A stretch of DNA of 64,000 bases, from assembly GCA_030248195.1 (NCBI GenBank), contig JASAND010012927.1:1-64000 (forward strand), given 5' to 3'. Under the pieces are notes generated by a model, which made no database searches, was not told the DNA's origin, and saw nothing but the letters and a program-made list of their open reading frames with translations. This DNA comes from Trissonchulus latispiculum. Lineage: Eukaryota > Nematoda > Enoplea > Enoplida > Ironidae. Shown one piece after another: positions 58,806-64,000 of this stretch (its first letter is position 1; every line of letters starts with the position of its first letter). The position numbers and the translations under genes are program-made.

Positions 58806-59018
58806 CACACGTATGTTCAACATCCAATCTGAGTTGGTAAAGTGTTGTGCACCGTTTTCCTTATTTCAGTAGTTTCAAGTTTTGCTGTATACGGTTTTTG
58901 TTATTGTATAATGTGCTTGACTATCCCCTATACCTAATACATGTAATGTCTATAATATTCTATTGTACATGGTCTGTTTATTAGTTCATTGAAAATAATC
59001 CTAACCTCTTGTTTCCTT

Positions 59019-60355
59019 TCATATAGAGTAATCAAAAAATGGAGTTCTATTATAATCAATCGACATTAAGTTATCAAACTCTCCACAAATGATAATTTCT
59101 ACTCCCTGTGTATTAGTTGATAAAGGATCCTTTAACTGCATGTAAAGAGACAGGGCGCCTTCCTTAATTAGTTCCATTGCACCCCCATCCACGTTATCTG
59201 CAGTTAAATCAAATACAAAAATTGTAAATCCCTTACGATAGTCCACATAAGATATATAAATTCCTTTATCTTATCGCTATTCGCCCTATTAATTCCCTCA
59301 AATAGATACTTGTACGGTATTGTATATTGTAACTTTTCCCAGTCCATTTTCATAGGGTGTTTGGGTATGCATTCGTCGCCACACTTCAAGGACAGCTCGC
59401 TTTCGTTACACGTTTCAAACTTTAGTGGACTCAGCGTAAATGAACCATTGAATGTTTCAGAGTCTACCATTGCCATGACCACTCGCCTTGGGAGTTGACC
59501 AGAGAATATGGAGTTTTCTACAATAGTTTGCGATTTTAGCGCTAAATGTCTGGTAACTATGTTAATTCGTCTTACTGGATATTTAGCTGCAGCGTTAGTA
59601 CGAAGGACATTTTCAATAGCTAAACTTAGTGATTCCTGAGGCTTGACCTTCCAAACTAACCATTTTATATCTTCCACTTTCAGCTTGTACTCTGTACTAT
59701 CACTAATCAGAACAAAGCGGTCAGTGTTTCTATGCAGTTCTAACGACAATTCCGTATCACTAAGCATGTACCTGTCTTGCTTAAACAGGTCGCAATGTAA
59801 AGGCGCCAGTAGTTCAACTCCTATATTTTTTATGAATGGTCCTCCTATTCATTTCATTGCGCTTGTGGTAATGTCATCAAAATTTCCGGCAGCGTCCTTT
59901 TGAAACATTGCTAACTGCTGATGGTTGGATTTGGTATCCGACCCATAGCTTAGCAGTACTTCAAGATATGCTTTGTATGCATAAAGTGGACCACTGTTTT
60001 CAATTTCTTTATCACTCAATTTGACAACAACTCGTTCAAATAAAGTGGAACCAATTAAATTGATTGGAGCCACTACTACCTTAGGCTTGTCAACTGTTCC
60101 ACCAAACAACATTGGATAAGTTAAGTCCTTTCAGTCTTTCGTTACAATTCTAATTTTCATGTACAAATCATTTTTATTCAAATCCAACATAAACGTAACG
60201 TGTAGTCTATAAGGTTCGTTGTCAGTTACCGAATTTTGAGTGTAATATTCAGCCCAATACCCAAATACGATAGCAACTTGCGTAGGCGGAAGCGAATATA
60301 AATCAAATTCGCTTTTAAACCCCGGACATGACTGGACATCTAGCTGTTTAGCCAT
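59019..60355 (-). pseudogene. Polinton major capsid protein (double jelly roll), broken by two in-frame TGA and a frameshift
   Basis: Start at ATG 60355 (MAKQLDVQSCPGF), overlapping the stop of the upstream small virion protein. Landmarks: SEFDLYSLPPTQVAI near the start, AYKAYLEVLLSYG, FQKDAAGNFDD, APLHCDLFKQDRYML, AAKYPVRRINIVTRH, FSGQLPRRVVMAMVDSETF, FDLTADNVDGGAMELI and IIICGEFDNLMSID near the C-terminus. These are the conserved blocks of the animal Polinton capsid often annotated as F54H12.2-like. The frame stays constant across two TGA codons (about 60131 and 59849), then shifts by one near 59235. The length without lesions is as expected for the family (about 445 aa). Confidence 0.9.
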
Positions 60356-60763
60356 TGCCAAATATATCAAACTTTACACGTTTTCTTTTCTTCTGTAGCC
60401 TTTTTGTGCTTTTCTCTCTTGGTCTTTTTCCAAGGCCTTGGCCCTCTTGTTGCAAGTCTCCAACTTTGCTCAAGGTACGACCCAGAGCTTGACGACTGCG
60501 CTTTTGAAAGAACTTTTAATATCTCTCCCATCATTAAGATAATCTCTTGCTACTTCACTTCCTGTTCTCAAAGCTTCTTTTCCAGCATGAATTACAACTT
60601 TTCTTACAGTAGGCCATATAGCACGGAATAGTCCTTTAAAGAAGCTACCAATACCTTCTCCTCTTTGATAGGGAAGAATTGAGTACGTAGGGAGGGCACC
60701 ACCTGTTTGCAATAAGGCGTTCTCCCACGTCTTGATGCTTTCTGGATAATATACTGTCCTCAT
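60348..60763 (-). pseudogene. Small basic Polinton virion protein (PX-like), frameshifted
   Basis: Starts at ATG 60763 (MRTVYYPESIKTWENAL), overlapping the penton-like gene's stop as ATGA. It contains GGALPTYSILPYQRGEGIGS, then FFKGLFRAIWPTVRK and AGKEALRTGSEVARDYL, and after a one-base frameshift near 60480 ends in a very basic tail (KRLQKKRKRVKFDIFGNG) whose TAA overlaps the capsid start. The Gly-rich segment plus an amphipathic basic helix is a recurrent small structural protein of Polintons, sometimes compared with adenovirus core/cement proteins. Confidence 0.75.
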
Positions 60764-61579
60764 GATCTCAGCCTTCTGAAATGAAGTTTGACACATGTTT
60801 TGCCAAATGCACATTTAACGGGTTGACCGCTGTCGCTGTTTATGTTAATTTCCACGGTATCGAATTCCTTCTTTAAGACGTGGATTATGATACTCTTTGC
60901 TTACACTGTCACCGTATTGCCCTTCAACGTTGACAACGCTGATTAGAGGGGCCAGCACATTGCCTACAATTTGAGGCGCGACTACATCACAGTATACAGA
61001 CATGGAGTAAAAACCGCCTCTCATATCCGGTTCGGATTCGGCCACAACTTCAAATGTGTCTACATTATATTTCAAAGACTCGTCCGGTGCAATTTTGACC
61101 CCGTCTTTTGATAATATTTAATATACTGACCTTGGGGTTCTAGTAGAAGCTGAGACAAAACCCAGGACCGCATAGAGATGAGTACTTAACGTTAAGCTGT
61201 CAGCAAACCAACCCTTGTCCACATGTACGATGTAAACAACTCTATGCCTGTAGTCATCAAATCTAAATGCTATTGGGGCCACTTCACCGCTAGTGGGATG
61301 CCGCATATTGAGAATCGTAAAGTTAATTGCGCGACACAGATCATCGACAGTTTCGTAGTGTCGTTTGGCTAACTGTTGGCTGACGAATGTATTGTCTGGG
61401 AATTTGAATGAAATAGTTAGGTTAAAATTTGAATGAAATAGTTAGTTAATATTTGAATGAAATAGTACTTCCCATTCCCCATCTAGGTCTATGCGGTGTG
61501 GTAATTTAACTTTGTAATGTGCCAAAGTGTTTGTAATAAAGTCTCCAGTATTGCTAGGCAGTTGCAGGTAAAAATCCAT
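60760..61579 (-). pseudogene. Polinton penton-like minor capsid protein (broken)
   Basis: Start at 61579 (MDFYLQLPSNTGDF). Conserved blocks: FITNTLAHYKVKLP, LDGEWEVLF, the VDDLCRAIN region, then VVAPQIVGNVLAPLISVVNV with SKEYHNP, and after a frameshift near 60865 the C-terminus ending CVKLHFRRLRS. The frame is constant across two TAA stops (about 61443 and 61118). The first stop lies in a 22-bp micro-duplication (ATTTGAATGAAATAGTTAG type, about 61402-61465). In active elements this single-jelly-roll protein forms vertices together with the major capsid protein. Confidence 0.85.
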
Positions 61580-61639
61580 CATCTTGGCTAATCCAGCTGT
61601 TAAACATTTCAGGATATCCAAGTCACTTGACAAAATATT

Positions 61640-62133
61640 ATTTTTTACGTTTTCGATTTCCACTTTTTCAATCCAGTAACTGTCTGGCTCAACAATCTCT
61701 TTGACTTCATGTTTATAAAATTTTCCTTCAACTGCTTCATCTTGTAGATCACTTAAACTGTACGTTATGGGGTAAAACTCGTAGCCACTTTGGCTATTTT
61801 GAATAATTCTTCTGGCCATTTTGGCAAATAGTCTTTCTAAAACAGACCCTTCGTTTTGCTAATTCTAACTATGTCGCCGACACTCAGTTTTGCAATTGCA
61901 GCTGGCTTCTTTTTATATAGTCTCTCATGTACTAGATGTTGAGTATCTAGATTAGACGCTTGCACTGGTGTCATTCCGATTGTTCGATGCTCTGAGTTGT
62001 TATAGCTACTCACGAGGTCTCCCAATACATCAACATATCTGTAGGTTTTATGCTTGGTGAAATATTTCCAAATCTTTGTTTTGATTGTTCTGTTAAATCT
62101 TTCTACAATGCTACACTGAGCATACCTATCCAT
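61640..62133 (-). pseudogene. Polinton retroviral-type integrase, C-terminal part only
   Basis: Starts abruptly at 62133 with SIVERFNRTIKTKIWKYF, which contains the last catalytic Glu of the DDE core. It continues through DLVSSYNNSEHRTIGMTPVQ, LSVGDIVRISKTKGLF, an in-frame TAG, KDYLPKWPEELF, a frameshift near 61810, and ITYSLSDLQDEAVEGKFY. The usual chromodomain ending is not recognisable, and the frame runs into the penton-like gene. The zinc-binding N-terminus and the first two catalytic Asp regions are absent, so the element is truncated at this edge. Confidence 0.87.
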
Positions 62134-63438
62134 CTATATCTATGAAACTAACGCAGCGACGAATAGCCCATGTAGAAGAGTCTAACAATTTGTGGATAAT
62201 GCCACTGCGAAATCCAGATGCAACCAATCGCGAGTCGCGACGACACGATAAATTTGTTATTGGAGCATGCATTTGGATTTTTGTGGAGAAAAAACTTAAG
62301 TCCAGTCAGCTGCGAATTATATGAATCCCTTGGCCTGCCTGTTTTGACTTACCACAACTCTAGTTTTCAAAAAATTGGCAACATCGGCCTCATTGATTTG
62401 GCAACTACAACGTCATTTGAAACCGAGATTGAAAGTATTGCTTATACTGGACTCATGAATAATTTCAAAGTACTTTACGAGAACAAATACTTAACCAAAC
62501 TATATAACCCCCTTTTGGGCAACTATCAGTATTGTCATTGTTTAAAAACATTTAATAAAATGCTAAATTTGTATGTGCATACTATTGGGTTTCATAGCAT
62601 TTCGTTATATAAAACTTTGCAAAGAATACTGTATATTGGAACTTATTCTTTGGCTGCACCTAGTTTCACTGCTTAGGTTGGTAGGATTTTACGAATCTAG
62701 GAATTTTGGGATAAAATTTCACACGCTAAACATAGGAGATTTAGGGCTGAGGTGCCAGAAATGGCTGAGGTGCCAGAAATCCCAGGTCTACGACTACTGC
62801 CGTAATACTCAGTTTTTTCACCAAAGCTAGCTCTAGTTTCTTTATCAAAATAAGGGAAAACTAAATCTTTCTGAATAACGTTAATTGGGTTTCCAACATC
62901 TCCCCTGTCTTCTAAAGCTTTGTTTCTCATAAATTGCAGACAGCAATACTTGCGGCAAAAGTCGCAATTAATTTAGAATCTTTGAAAAGGACGCTTTTGG
63001 GGGAAAGCTAGAGTTATAAGCAAAGAAGGTATTGTTTCTGGTCCCGGCCAACAACAGAAGTTGTGACAACAGTCGCAATTTATCAGGTCAATGGTTTCAA
63101 AATGGCGACATCAAAGGGAAGCGAGAGCAAAAAGAAAAGAAATTGCTGCGTCTTACCTAGAACTTGAAATACTTTGAAAAATTTTGAACATCCACTGTAC
63201 TACTGGTGAATAGACAGGCTTTACAAACCAATGACTAAAGCTTTTTAAATCATCAGTAAAATTAAATCGAGTACATATGCCATTTTCCAGAATCGAGAAG
63301 TTAACCGGATCTGAGGAATAAAGCCCTGTTGCAACTCAAGAGAAGAGTCCGAACATGTTTAGCGTTAAATTGATAGAATTTATATTTGTTACATTAGTTC
63401 ACGCTTTAGTTCGCCCATTTCTATTGTGCAGTGACCAG
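62134..63438. other. Region between the Polinton edge and the Tribbles exon
   Basis: A 152-aa + ORF at 62218-62676 could hold an upstream exon of the kinase gene. Its segment KYLTKLYNPLLGNYQYCHC loosely resembles the start of a kinase N-lobe, and a good donor (TTT|GTATGTGC) follows at 62571, but the phase does not join the exon at 63439 directly. An 18-bp motif (AGGTGCCAGAAATGGCTG) is doubled near 62748-62785. A minus-strand ORF (62697-62930) has no family I recognise. Confidence 0.3.
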
Positions 63439-64000
63439 AAAATGAAAAGCTTAAGCATCTCAAACTTATGTTGTACCCGCGTAATTATGGGGATTTACAT
63501 GAATTTGCTCGCGCCAGAATGTGGGTTGAAAAGCCAGTCGCTAAGTGGTATTTTAAGCAAATGGCGGAGGTTGCCACGTTTGCTCACGCCCGTAACATTT
63601 GTTTGCGGGATGTTAAATTAAGGAATTGGGTTTTCGTGGACTTTGACCGAATGCAAATTCGTTTGGGAGAAATAGACAATTTGTACGTTTTCCAAGATAG
63701 AAACGACAGAATGTCTGACAAATATGGATGTCCGGCTTATATCAGCCCTCAGATGACTAGCTTAGCTCAGCCCTATCATCACGGTAGAGCCTCAGATATG
63801 TGGGCCGTTGGGGTGACTCTTTATTCACTATCTTTTGGCAGATATCCCTTTTATCGGCCCACACCGGCAGCTCTCATAGCGTGTATACGACGGGGCGTCT
63901 ATGCTGTACCATCTTATCCAAAAACAACTGCCGACCTGAAGGATGTAATTACAGGTTTGATGAGAGTGAGGGAAAGTGAGAGGCCGACAGCAGCGCAGCT
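63439..64000 (+). CDS. Tribbles-type pseudokinase, 3' part of kinase domain, runs off window
   Basis: An exon from an AG acceptor at 63437-63438 codes for KLMLYPRNYGDLHEFARAR, then WYFKQMAEVATFAHARNICL, catalytic-loop-like RDVKLRNWVFVD, QIRLGEIDNLYVF in place of the DFG region, SDKYGCPAYISPQ at the APE position, GRASDMWAVGVTLYSL, GRYPFYRP, IRRGVYAVP and ESERPTAAQ. The order and wording (GDxH, RDxKLRxxVF, GCPAYxxP, IRRGxY) are specific for Tribbles. DFG is missing and APE is altered, so it is a pseudokinase scaffold; Tribbles proteins bring targets to the COP1 ubiquitin ligase. That COP1-binding tail would lie beyond the window. The N-lobe exon is not certain. The frame is open to the window end. 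Confidence 0.88.

Larger units (their letters stand above)
55590..62133. mobile_element. Degraded Polinton/Maverick, about 6.5 kb
   Basis: Gene order left to right: polB (+), 104-aa ORF (+), TBP-like (-), adenain-type protease (-), major capsid (-), small basic virion protein (-), penton-like protein (-), integrase C-terminus (-). The integrase/capsid block opposite polB is typical for animal Polintons. Both ends are cut: polB lacks its N-terminal part and integrase lacks everything before its last catalytic Glu region. I see no terminal inverted repeats, and no FtsK/HerA-type packaging ATPase. Neighbouring genes still show virus-like packing (ATGA overlaps). A G-rich repeat block has inserted at about 58625-58805. 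Confidence 0.9.

Overview
The window is invertebrate-like metazoan nuclear DNA. Its genes are split by long GT-AG introns, intergenic DNA is AT-rich with (TA)n, (CA)n and (AAT)n tracts, and there are many DNA transposons with inverted repeats, non-LTR retroelement tails, tRNA-derived SINE-like units and a decayed Polinton/Maverick. I cannot name the species or phylum from sequence alone.

Layout. 1-360: 163-bp tandem repeat. 1332-14205 (+): complete 11-exon TMEM104-type membrane transporter gene, predicted 620 aa. Its introns are loaded with nested inverted-repeat elements and a tandem array, and one hAT-type MITE sits exactly on the exon 10/intron 10 junction. 14206-19474: intergenic, with a 0.9-kb foldback element and a second hAT MITE. 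19475-27053 (+) and 31532-46626 (+): two tandem paralogous genes with the same exon plan, coding for a C-type lectin domain (three exons), five CCP/sushi domains (one exon each) and a transmembrane/tail exon. This is a selectin-like order without the EGF module. Their introns hold non-LTR reverse transcriptase remnants, a hAT MITE, foldback elements, SINE-like units and a Polinton polymerase scrap. 46.6-53.7 kb: no recognisable gene. 53.76-54.95 kb (-): low-complexity Asn/Gln/Ser-rich RING-type gene or pseudogene. 55.59-62.13 kb: degraded Polinton. 63.44-64.0 kb (+): Tribbles-type pseudokinase gene, running off the window.

The Polinton carries polB on + and, reading right to left on -, integrase C-terminus, penton-like minor capsid protein, a small basic virion protein, double-jelly-roll major capsid protein and adenain-type protease. 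Between the protease and polB lie two uninterrupted ORFs: a 168-aa protein that reads as a two-repeat TATA-box-binding-protein fold (-), and an unrecognised 104-aa ORF (+) overlapping it tail to tail. Every recognised structural or replication gene except these two is broken by stops or frameshifts, and I found no packaging ATPase. The TBP-like gene inside a Polinton is the most unusual item in the window.

All functional calls come from reading motifs by eye; no database search was run. Exon boundaries come from splice consensus plus reading-frame continuity between exons.
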